A DNA stretch of 8,155 bases. Source: Moraxellaceae bacterium (GTDB taxonomy: Bacteria; Pseudomonadota; Gammaproteobacteria; Pseudomonadales; Ketobacteraceae). Position 1 is the stretch's first letter; each line of letters starts with the position of its first letter. Shown one piece after another: positions 1 through 5,084 of the stretch. The notes beneath the pieces are model-generated. The model did no database searches. It was not told the DNA's origin and saw nothing but the letters and a program-made list of their open reading frames with translations. The stretch is taken from NCBI GenBank assembly GCA_002402125.1, contig NVVG01000115.1, positions 1 through 8,155 on the forward strand, in the 5' to 3' direction. The position numbers and the translations under genes are program-made.

Positions 1-595
1 CTTTACCGGTACATGAAGTAGTGACAACGGAAAAAAGGGTTGGCTCAGAGACATCTTCGGAACAAGGGCCAACAACACTTAAACCAGTAGCATCTTTACT
101 TGCGTCGTCTTGATAACTTAATGTCCCAGAAAGAGTAAGAGCATTTGAGTCATCTTGATTTGGCAAAACAGTGTCTGCAAAGGTCACCTCGTCACTGTGA
201 ACATCTACGTCATTGCACGCATCAGGTAAAGTCAGGTCTGGATTACATAAGAGTTCATATGAATACACTTCGTTAGTTCCTGAAACGTCAACTGTCACCA
301 CAAACGTAACAGACAATAACGCGTTATCAAGGGTCAAAACCTTTAAGTTTTTTGTGATCAGATCATCACTAGACGTTGATTCCCACTCTATACCGACTCC
401 ACCAAAAGCACCGCCACCCTCACCCACAGCAGTGGCAAACTCGTCACCAAACACCGATGTATCATCGCCAACTAGCGTAAGCTCCCTAACTTCATCGTCA
501 TCATCGTTCCCATCACCTGACTGAATTAACCCACAAGCTGTTATCAGAGAAGCCAAGAAAAAAACACACAGTAGTTTTACAATGAACTCACTCAT
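1..595 (-). CDS. Outer-membrane lipoprotein, paralog of the 938-1549 product (3' end outside window)
   Basis: This reading frame stays open from an ATG at 595 to the left edge, 198 codons without a stop, so the C-terminus is missing. The start is supported by AGGAG eight bases upstream. Residues 1-20 form a lipoprotein signal peptide (MSEFIVKLLC start, hydrophobic core) ending in a lipobox LITA-C21. Gly at +2 favours outer-membrane sorting. After the Cys comes a Gly/Asp-rich linker (about 26-66), then a region matching the neighbouring paralog: a W-containing strand near residue 71, hydrophobic strands near 83-103, and a VY...C117...C127-NDVDV segment that could be a disulfide loop. Cys178 and Cys195 may form a second pair that the paralog lacks, so this protein is longer. 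Function is not recognised. The paralogy comes from direct comparison within the window; the outer-membrane location is inferred from lipobox rules. It lies about 340 bp downstream of the paralog, same strand. Confidence 0.85.
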   Translation of the reverse strand, partial: MSEFIVKLLCVFFLASLITACGLIQSGDGNDDDDEVRELTLVGDDTSVFGDEFATAVGEGGGAFGGVGIEWESTSSDDLITKNLKVLTLDNALLSVTFVVTVDVSGTNEVYSYELLCNPDLTLPDACNDVDVHSDEVTFADTVLPNQDDSNALTLSGTLSYQDDASKDATGLSVVGPCSEDVSEPTLFSVVTTSCTGK

Positions 596-600
596 CCCTA

Positions 601-653
601 TCACTCCTGATTGTTTTAAAAAACTTTACCTCATGCTGTAAATAAGGAGTAAA
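601..653 (-). promoter_or_regulatory. 5' leader of the 1-595 lipoprotein gene with an anti-Shine-Dalgarno segment
   Basis: On the minus strand the Shine-Dalgarno AGGAGTGA (608 to 601) is complementary to UUACUCCU (652 to 645) across a 36-nt loop: 8 pairs including one G-U. The same arrangement recurs in the paralog's leader. If the stem forms in mRNA it would hide the ribosome binding site. The bases are seen; folding and regulation are inference. Further upstream the leader also matches the paralog (GCGAAT and TATTTACTCCT blocks), but no convincing -35 box is visible here; TATATATCCAAT near 683-694 is the best -10 region. Confidence 0.4.
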
Positions 654-760
654 TACCTTTCTACCATTCGCTAACATTGGATATATAGCGACGGTACCTA
701 CTTAAGCATACACCGTTAGATAAAGCGGTAGCATCCTTCTCAGTGTAGAAGCGATATTAA

Positions 761-794
761 AGTAAGTTAATTAAATTTACTTAATTAACTTACT
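761..794. repeat. Perfect AT-rich inverted repeat, 14-bp arms with 6-nt centre
   Basis: AGTAAGTTAATTAA (761-774) is matched exactly by its reverse complement at 781-794, with ATTTAC between. Each arm contains TTAATTAA. It lies between the two lipoprotein genes, just downstream (minus strand) of the 938-1549 gene's terminator and about 165 bp upstream of the next start. There is no adjacent T-run of the usual kind, so it is not a clear terminator. It could be a protein-binding palindrome or an mRNA/DNA hairpin. The repeat is certain; its role is unknown. Confidence 0.8.
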
Positions 795-805
795 GCCGAT
801 CAATA

Positions 806-873
806 AAACACCAAACAAAAACGCCCCAGGATTCACATTAACTCAACGAGTATCATGGGAGCCCTGGGGCGTT
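806..873 (-). terminator. Rho-independent terminator of the 938-1549 lipoprotein gene
   Basis: Reading the minus strand, AACGCCCCAGG (873 to 863) pairs with CCTGGGGCGTT (830 to 820), 11 bp, followed by a T-rich stretch (TTTTTGTTTGG). The stem is strong and G/C-rich. The loop is long for an intrinsic terminator (32 nt) but contains its own small hairpin, ACTC-N3-GAGT at 841-851, which would shorten it. It starts 65 bp beyond the stop codon of the lipoprotein gene. Confidence 0.75.
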
Positions 874-937
874 ATTAAGCGTTAATGGTTTACGCTAACT
901 TTGAATGACAGGTTGTATTGTGAAAAATAATAGCGCT

Positions 938-1549
938 TTAGTCTTCGGAGGTATCGATAACTAACGAGCCCGATGACAGTATAAGGTTGTTTATAGTGAC
1001 AAAATGCTCCAACTCCAGGCCAGCAAATGTCATCATATAAACACTATCCTCCTTTAATACTTCCACATCATCGCATCCCGAAAAGGACTCACACACAATG
1101 GTATAAACATCATCCGCCGAGTCAGTTTCATTGTCATCGTCCCACGTTTGGAAAATCAGACCAAAGAACTTACTATCGGTTACCACTATCGATAAACTTG
1201 CCTTTAAAGTGCTTTCGGTAGCGGGCGCAGTCCATCTAAAAGCCTGCAAGTCCCCTCCGATAAGATCAAGAACTGCCTCGAGTACTTCAACATTTGCGGA
1301 ATCTTCTCCAGCCTGTTCTGTAAATTCATCCATAAGATCGTCAAGCGGTACAGCCTCCTCTTCAGTTGGCAAAAATTCATCACCAATTATATCGGCATCA
1401 TCACCCGCTAGCGAAAGTTGATCGACTTGCTCACTATCTATAAGGCTATCCTCACCATTCTCCCCATCACCCGACTTAACCAACCCACAAGCGGTTATCA
1501 GTGAAACCAAGAAAAAGGCACCCAGTAATTTTACAAAAAACTCATTCAT
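938..1549 (-). CDS. Outer-membrane lipoprotein of unknown function (203 aa)
   Basis: The protein begins MNEFFVKLLG with a hydrophobic core and ends its signal peptide at the lipobox LITA-C21. It is therefore expected to be lipid-modified and, with Gly at +2, carried to the outer membrane. Residues 26-105 are acidic and low in structure signals (many Glu/Asp). From about 104 onward comes a region alignable with the product at 1-595: FRW near 104-106, hydrophobic strands near 115-136, then DDVYTIVC153-ESFSG-C159-DDVEV, a probable Cys pair, and a final strand to a Ser/Glu/Asp end. The start at 1549 is chosen for AGGAG eight bases upstream and for exact agreement with the paralog's signal peptide start. 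It lies 211 bp downstream of the barrel gene on the same strand, with its own promoter between. No family name is recognised; an envelope accessory or partner of the barrel protein is only inference. Confidence 0.88.
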   Translation of the reverse strand: MNEFFVKLLGAFFLVSLITACGLVKSGDGENGEDSLIDSEQVDQLSLAGDDADIIGDEFLPTEEEAVPLDDLMDEFTEQAGEDSANVEVLEAVLDLIGGDLQAFRWTAPATESTLKASLSIVVTDSKFFGLIFQTWDDDNETDSADDVYTIVCESFSGCDDVEVLKEDSVYMMTFAGLELEHFVTINNLILSSGSLVIDTSED

Positions 1550-1555
1550 CCCTAA

Positions 1556-1612
1556 TACTCCTAATTATTTCAAAAAACCAACTTTACCCCATATTCCAAA
1601 AAAGGAGTAAAT
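1556..1612 (-). promoter_or_regulatory. 5' leader of the 938-1549 gene with an anti-Shine-Dalgarno segment
   Basis: The Shine-Dalgarno AGGAGTA (1562 to 1556) is perfectly complementary to UACUCCU (1609 to 1603) upstream in the same leader, 7 bp across a 40-nt loop. The equivalent segment is kept in the paralogous leader at 601-653, although the loop sequences differ. This suggests, but does not prove, that ribosome binding is controlled by mRNA structure. Confidence 0.42.
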
Positions 1613-1633
1613 ACATTTTTAATATTCGCCAAA

Positions 1634-1662
1634 ATTGTATACAAAACGACCTGCAGTTTCAA
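1634..1662 (-). promoter_or_regulatory. Sigma70-type promoter for the 938-1549 lipoprotein gene
   Basis: On the minus strand, -35 TTGAAA (1662 to 1657), a 17-nt spacer and -10 TACAAT (1639 to 1634) match the sigma70 consensus in 5 of 6 bases each. Transcription would start near 1627, giving a leader of roughly 78 nt that includes the anti-Shine-Dalgarno segment. The -10 overlaps the 10-bp palindrome TTGTATACAA (1635-1644), a possible repressor site. Confidence 0.65.
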
Positions 1663-1760
1663 TAGAGACAACATTATGTAACACGAGACCACAACTCATT
1701 ACGATTCAAAGATCCGTCTTCGGAAACCTCACGTCCACCCTAACGCTCTTAGGAGGGCCG

Positions 1761-3056
1761 TTAAAAGTACTTCACAACTTCAACTTGAAGATAATCATCA
1801 TTACTAAAAGCGGCCATCTTCCGACGAATATCAACGTTTCCGCTCATCATATCCGCCACCGTTGGAGCATCACCTGCATTGGCAAACACAAGCATTTCAA
1901 TGGTTACAAACCAACTATCGTAAAATCGCCGGCTGGCCTCCAGCGACCATAATTGTTCGCCGGTTTTACTATCAACGCTCACCACTATCAACGCTTGAGA
2001 ATTGGCTGCATCGTTCAACGCCCACCGCGTTCCAACAACAATATCTCGCTCTGAAAAATGCGGAGCGTCTAGCCCGCGATCATCACTGGTTACTTCCGCA
2101 ATCCAGCCTATATCGATATCGGTATCAAATACGCCTACTTGGGTGTACTCAGTGCCCCCCACTGCAGCAGTGTATTGATCACCTTGCCCGCTACGAACAA
2201 TGGATTCCAGCTTCCAAATCCAATCCCCTGCAATATATTGAACCTCTAGCCCCGATTGATCGATAACCGGGTAGAATGTCAACAACTCGAGATCGGCATT
2301 AGGCACGGGTAATATTGTCGGCTCTCTCGAAGTACCACTAAAATGCGACAAGGCAATCTCCCAATCATCTATCGATACCTGCCAACGAATTGCGGCATCA
2401 ATGCGATGATCTTCATCGCTAGACTCATAAGTAGCGTCCTCTTCCGTTACCACAAAGGTAGAGCGTGGACGGCCATCTTCCCCCGCAAATAATCGCTTAC
2501 GGTGCCCAGGCAAAATAAAGAAATCAACAATACCCCAGTCATTCACCAAAGAAAGATTTATCATGGGTTGCCCAAGCTTATCCTCACCATCCAAACTCAA
2601 TGTCATGTCTGACTGATTAATGATATCCACTAAATGTACACTTTCGGTCACTCCCCAAAAGACTTTACGTACCCCGGTTCTAAGCTCCCAATCATCCCCT
2701 ACATGAATCCACGCCAATTCCTGGATATCACCATGAGTTCTTTCTTCATCCTGCTGATCCACGACATACCAGGGAACAAATTCCACACTATCGTTACCAT
2801 TATTCCATGCATAGTAAAACTCTGCTTGGGTTCGGATGGATACCGTATGATTTTGTTGCTCGTAAGAAGCTCCCTCGGTAAACAAGCGCGTTTCTACCCC
2901 CACCTCCCAATCAAGTGAGTAGCCTTCAGCAAACCCGACAGTTGAAAGCGCAACCCACAAAACCAAACCGACAACCCCATACCAGGTAGATTTTTTTAAC
3001 GACTTACCTAATAGTTTTTTCTTTATTAATCCCAACATCTTATTAAGAATCCCCAA
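1761..3056 (-). CDS. Predicted outer-membrane beta-barrel protein (DUF1302-like), 431 aa or 425 aa
   Basis: A basic N-terminus (KKK...KKS), a hydrophobic stretch and a GFA/EG cleavage site near residues 43-44 make a signal peptide. The mature part alternates polar and hydrophobic residues with many Trp/Tyr and ends in YLQVEVVKYF, a terminal-Phe beta-signal used for outer-membrane insertion. The segment RTGVRKVFWGVTESVHLVD (about 121-139) followed by DGEDKLGQP and WGIVDFFILPGHR resembles the RQ-x-WGE / DxLPG patterns I recall from DUF1302-type barrels; this assignment is from memory and tentative. No substrate can be named. The 3056 start is a TTG; an in-frame ATG at 3038 (six codons later, giving MLGLIKKK) is equally likely, since neither has a strong ribosome site (GAG seven bases before the TTG, GGGGA eleven bases before the ATG). 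The two lipoprotein genes lie downstream in the same direction, so the three may serve one envelope function. No convincing terminator follows the stop. Confidence 0.82.
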   Translation of the reverse strand: MGILNKMLGLIKKKLLGKSLKKSTWYGVVGLVLWVALSTVGFAEGYSLDWEVGVETRLFTEGASYEQQNHTVSIRTQAEFYYAWNNGNDSVEFVPWYVVDQQDEERTHGDIQELAWIHVGDDWELRTGVRKVFWGVTESVHLVDIINQSDMTLSLDGEDKLGQPMINLSLVNDWGIVDFFILPGHRKRLFAGEDGRPRSTFVVTEEDATYESSDEDHRIDAAIRWQVSIDDWEIALSHFSGTSREPTILPVPNADLELLTFYPVIDQSGLEVQYIAGDWIWKLESIVRSGQGDQYTAAVGGTEYTQVGVFDTDIDIGWIAEVTSDDRGLDAPHFSERDIVVGTRWALNDAANSQALIVVSVDSKTGEQLWSLEASRRFYDSWFVTIEMLVFANAGDAPTVADMMSGNVDIRRKMAAFSNDDYLQVEVVKYF

Positions 3057-3444
3057 TAATCACTCAAACTTGATAGTCCAATTATTTTCAGACAGATGCT
3101 GGCATAATCCACCGATCACCTCAATTACACAAGATTCATTTCACGAACAGACTATTCTATTTTGGATTATTAGACTATTTGGTGATTACCGGTGTGGCTT
3201 GATAGATCGACAAATTTACTATTTATCCCACGCTATGGTTCGCTCACGATTAACTCGTTGTTATTGTATATTTTTTCAACATCCCTTAGTGACACCTCAA
3301 GGCAATAGGTGGCCTAACGCGACGCCCCTCCTTGAACACTCGGCTAGAAAACAACCAAACAATAACTAAACTCCATAAACAGTCAGTATTCTTTGTCCGC
3401 TGTTCTCTGCCATTGATTACCCATGAAATGCTTCGGAGTATAAA
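3057..3444. other. Intergenic region between divergent barrel and acidic-protein genes
   Basis: This 388-bp stretch separates two divergently transcribed genes and should hold both promoters. No strong -35/-10 pair was found by eye on either strand; TATATT at 3267-3272 has no good -35. An open frame at 3070-3369 on the plus strand has no ribosome site and an implausible composition, so it is not called. No tRNA, repeat or terminator was seen. Confidence 0.5.
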
Positions 3445-3753
3445 ATGTTAACTAGAACCCTCCCAGAAATAGGTTGCTGGTACGAAAACAATGAGTCTGG
3501 AGCCATATTTGAAGTGGTTGCCATTGATGAACAGGGCGCAATTGCGACTCAGCATGTGGATGGCGAAATAGAAGAAGTTGATACAGAAATATTTATCAAA
3601 GCACCCTTGCGCCCTATCGAGCAGCCTGAGGATTGGGGAGCCCCTTTTGAAGTAGGAATTGAAGACAGAGATGAAAGTGACTTTTTCTCACGGTTAGACG
3701 ATGATGATCAAGACACGGATATTGAATCTGACTATATGAGATTAATCGATTAA
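3445..3753 (+). CDS. Small, strongly acidic conserved-type protein of unknown function (102 aa)
   Basis: The start ATG is preceded by GGAG six bases upstream (3435-3438). The protein opens with PEIGCWYENNESGAIFEVVAID, a Trp-Tyr then beta-strand pattern typical of small SH3-like or beta-barrel domains, and contains PEDWGAPFEV (61-70). About 30 of 102 residues are Asp or Glu, concentrated after residue 72, including DDDDQD at 85-90. It resembles, from memory, small DUF6763-type proteins of gammaproteobacteria; this is uncertain. It is cytosolic (no signal or membrane segment). lexA follows 155 bp downstream in the same direction, but lexA has its own SOS-controlled promoter. A weak hairpin TAAGG-CCC-CCTTA (3764-3776) follows the stop; its T-run is some ten bases away, so read-through into lexA is possible. 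Confidence 0.8.
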   Translation: MLTRTLPEIGCWYENNESGAIFEVVAIDEQGAIATQHVDGEIEEVDTEIFIKAPLRPIEQPEDWGAPFEVGIEDRDESDFFSRLDDDDQDTDIESDYMRLID

Positions 3754-3826
3754 TATTCAACGTTAAGGCCCCCTTAGAGTAAACCATTTTTGTTTCATCC
3801 CGCCTTTTTTGTAACGCCCCATATAG

Positions 3827-3854
3827 TTGCAATAACCCAGAAGCTGTATATACT
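3827..3854 (+). promoter_or_regulatory. Predicted lexA promoter
   Basis: TTGCAA (3827-3832), a 16-nt spacer and TATACT (3849-3854) form a sigma70-type promoter, with a start expected near 3861. The -10 lies inside the first SOS box and the start point falls at the second, so bound LexA would block polymerase. Confidence 0.6.
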
Positions 3855-3861
3855 TCCAGAA
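3842..3861 (+). promoter_or_regulatory. SOS (LexA) box 1 upstream of lexA
   Basis: CTGTATATACTTCCAG (3844-3859) fits the CTG-N10-CAG LexA consensus of gammaproteobacteria, with TATATA in the left part of the spacer as in strong sites. It covers the predicted -10 of lexA, consistent with autorepression. Confidence 0.9.
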
Positions 3862-3879
3862 CTGTATATTGAAACAGCT
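3860..3879 (+). promoter_or_regulatory. SOS (LexA) box 2 upstream of lexA
   Basis: CTGTATATTGAAACAG (3862-3877) is a second CTG-N10-CAG site, 18 bp centre-to-centre from the first. E. coli lexA also has two boxes, so paired autoregulation is the expected arrangement; the shorter spacing puts the two operators nearly end to end. Confidence 0.9.
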
Positions 3880-3908
3880 AATCAATCAGCATCACATGGC
3901 AACCATCT

Positions 3909-4511
3909 ATGGAAAAGCTCACTAAACGTCAGCAAGAGATCTACAACCTCATTCGTGACCATATAATTGATACCGGAATGCCTCCAACCAGAATGGACAT
4001 TGCCAATCATTTTGGCTTTCGTTCACCTAATGCGGCAGAAGATCACTTAAGAGCACTGGAAAGAAAAGGTGCTATCGAAATGCTACCGGGAACATCTCGG
4101 GGAATCCGCTTAATGGATGAGCCAGAACCAGGAATCCCAATTATTGGCGAAGTTGCTGCGGGATTTCCTGTGCTCGCCGAAGAGAACGTCCAAAGCTATT
4201 GCGATATCCCTGATAACATGTTCACTCCAAAAGCCGATTATTTTCTCAGGGTAAAAGGCTTAAGCATGATGGATGCCGGTATTTATGATGGCGACCTGCT
4301 AGCAGTTCACAAGACTACCGAGGTTCGCAAAGGACAAATCGTGGTCGCGCGAATTGGGTCAGAAGTTACCGTTAAACGATTCGACAAGAAAAGAAATAAA
4401 GTCATTCTTTTGCCAGAAAATGAAGATTTCGAGCCAATCGAAGTGGATTTGAATTCAGAAGATTTCGCTATCGAAGGTATTGGGGTTGGTATCATCAGAG
4501 ATGGCGTATAA
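3909..4511 (+). CDS. lexA: LexA repressor, SOS regulator (autocleaving serine protease)
   Basis: LexA represses DNA-repair genes by binding SOS boxes as a dimer. After DNA damage, RecA filaments stimulate its self-cleavage. The 200-residue protein aligns along its length with E. coli LexA (202 aa). The N-terminal winged helix-turn-helix spans about 1-65 ([18 protein letters not shown]). The cleavage site Ala84-Gly85 is in EVAAGFP, and the catalytic pair is Ser119 (GLSM) and Lys156 (VTVK), numbered exactly as in E. coli, so it should be functional. The start is fixed by this alignment; an upstream ATG at 3895 is out of frame, and no clear Shine-Dalgarno precedes 3909. Two SOS boxes overlap the promoter. 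A hairpin terminator begins in the last codons. No sulA-like gene follows; the next gene, on the opposite strand, converges 89 bp away. Confidence 0.98.
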   Translation: MEKLTKRQQEIYNLIRDHIIDTGMPPTRMDIANHFGFRSPNAAEDHLRALERKGAIEMLPGTSRGIRLMDEPEPGIPIIGEVAAGFPVLAEENVQSYCDIPDNMFTPKADYFLRVKGLSMMDAGIYDGDLLAVHKTTEVRKGQIVVARIGSEVTVKRFDKKRNKVILLPENEDFEPIEVDLNSEDFAIEGIGVGIIRDGV

Positions 4512-4526
4512 ACGCCATCTTATTTC
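4499..4526 (+). terminator. lexA terminator overlapping the stop codon
   Basis: AGATGGCGT (4499-4507) pairs with ACGCCATCT (4512-4520), 9 bp with the four-base loop ATAA, followed by TATTTC. The TAA stop of lexA (4509-4511) lies in the loop. The T-run is short, so termination may be shared with the next hairpin. Confidence 0.65.
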
Positions 4527-4531
4527 AAAAT

Positions 4532-4559
4532 GCCTAATCTTGAATATTAGGTCTTTTAA
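4532..4559 (+). terminator. Second possible terminator hairpin downstream of lexA
   Basis: CCTAAT (4533-4538) pairs with ATTAGG (4546-4551) over a 7-nt loop, followed by TCTTTTAAT. The stem is short and A/T-rich, so it is a weaker candidate that could back up the first hairpin between the convergent genes. Confidence 0.4.
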
Positions 4560-4567
4560 TAGGAAGT

Positions 4568-4603
4568 CTTAATAAAGGAATAGCTTAATAAAGGAATAGC
4601 TTA
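4568..4603. repeat. Tandem 16-bp duplication at the 3' end of the small gene
   Basis: CTTAATAAAGGAATAG occurs twice head to tail (4568-4583 and 4584-4599), followed by the first four bases of a third copy. The last bases overlap the stop codon (TTA at 4601-4603) of the minus-strand gene. It probably arose by replication slippage. Confidence 0.9.
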
Positions 4604-4846
4604 GTGAACTACTCTAGATGATTGGGTATTACCATTTTCATCAACTTCATACAGCTCATGCATTTCACCTACCACCTGCATACCTGCGCCGATCATTGCC
4701 TTACCTACTTCAAGGGTTGAGTCACCTAGGAATTCAATGGTCTCTGCAGAGAATTGGATTGTCGCCAAAGGCTCGCCTTCGCCGTCTTCACGTCGAAGAA
4801 CAATTTCACCCGTAGGTAGTTGAGTAATTTCTAAAACCGAAGACAT
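4601..4846 (-). CDS. Conserved small protein between topA and lexA (81 aa), function unknown
   Basis: The start at 4846 has AGGAG ten bases upstream (minus 4860 to 4856). The protein reads as a two-strand hairpin (LEITQLPTGEIVLRRED, 5-21), then EPLATIQFSAETIEFLG and an alpha-helical stretch around 45-60 (LEVGKAMIGAGMQVVGEM), ending in a polar tail. It lacks a signal peptide or membrane segment and carries no recognised catalytic motif. From memory, a similar short protein sits near topA and lexA in pseudomonads, which suggests conserved gene order but gives no function. It is separated from topA by a strong terminator, so it likely has its own promoter, which I could not pin down. Tandem duplications of 16 and 17 bp lie on either side of it. 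Confidence 0.85.
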   Translation of the reverse strand: MSSVLEITQLPTGEIVLRREDGEGEPLATIQFSAETIEFLGDSTLEVGKAMIGAGMQVVGEMHELYEVDENGNTQSSRVVH

Positions 4847-4868
4847 GTAAGCAATACTCCTGCGTTTT

Positions 4869-4899
4869 TGTCTACAACATGCGTATGTCTACAACATGC
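4869..4899. repeat. Direct repeat (14 bp, period 17) in the leader of the small gene
   Basis: TGTCTACAACATGC occurs at 4869-4882 and again at 4886-4899, separated by GTA. It lies just upstream of the Shine-Dalgarno of the 81-aa gene, in its leader or promoter. It could be a slippage product or a pair of regulator half-sites. Confidence 0.88.
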
Positions 4900-5030
4900 C
4901 AAAAGTGGCGCAAAGCTTACCATGTCCGATATTTAGTCACAACGAGGGATCTCCCTGAAAACAGCGATCTAAACTAATCTTTTTAATAATCTAACGCTAA
5001 CCAGTTGATTCCAATAAGAGTTAGTAACCA

Positions 5031-5081
5031 TAAAAAATTTCAATAATACGCACCTAATTTTCGATGATTAGGTGCGTATTA
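5031..5081 (-). terminator. Rho-independent terminator of topA
   Basis: On the minus strand, ATTAGGTGCGTATTA (5067-5081 on plus) and its exact complement at 5044-5058 form a 15-bp stem with an 8-nt loop, starting 3 bp after the topA stop. A T-rich stretch (TTGAAATTTTTTA) follows. It should separate topA from the small downstream gene. On the plus strand the stem is followed by the topA coding end, not a T-run. Confidence 0.85.
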
Positions 5082-5084
5082 ACG

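Noticed and set aside
213..524. Open frame of 103 codons on the plus strand
   Set aside because: Antisense to the partial lipoprotein, whose signal peptide and paralog support the minus strand. The Ser/Pro-rich sequence is a reflection of Asp/Glu-rich codons.
1681..1760. Terminator after the barrel gene
   Set aside because: Only a 5-bp CCTAA/TTAGG stem and a short CCG/CGG stem, without a T-run.
1862..2266. Open frame of 134 codons on the plus strand
   Set aside because: Lies wholly opposite the barrel gene, which has signal peptide and beta-signal; this frame has no ribosome site or recognisable features.
3267..3272. TATATT as -10 for the acidic-protein gene
   Set aside because: No acceptable -35 at 16-18 bp, and it would give a leader of over 160 nt.
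3070..3369. Open frame of 99 codons on the plus strand in the intergenic region
   Set aside because: No ribosome site, no domain-like pattern, and a composition rich in Arg, His, Pro and Cys like a random frame. It overlaps the likely promoter region of two divergent genes.
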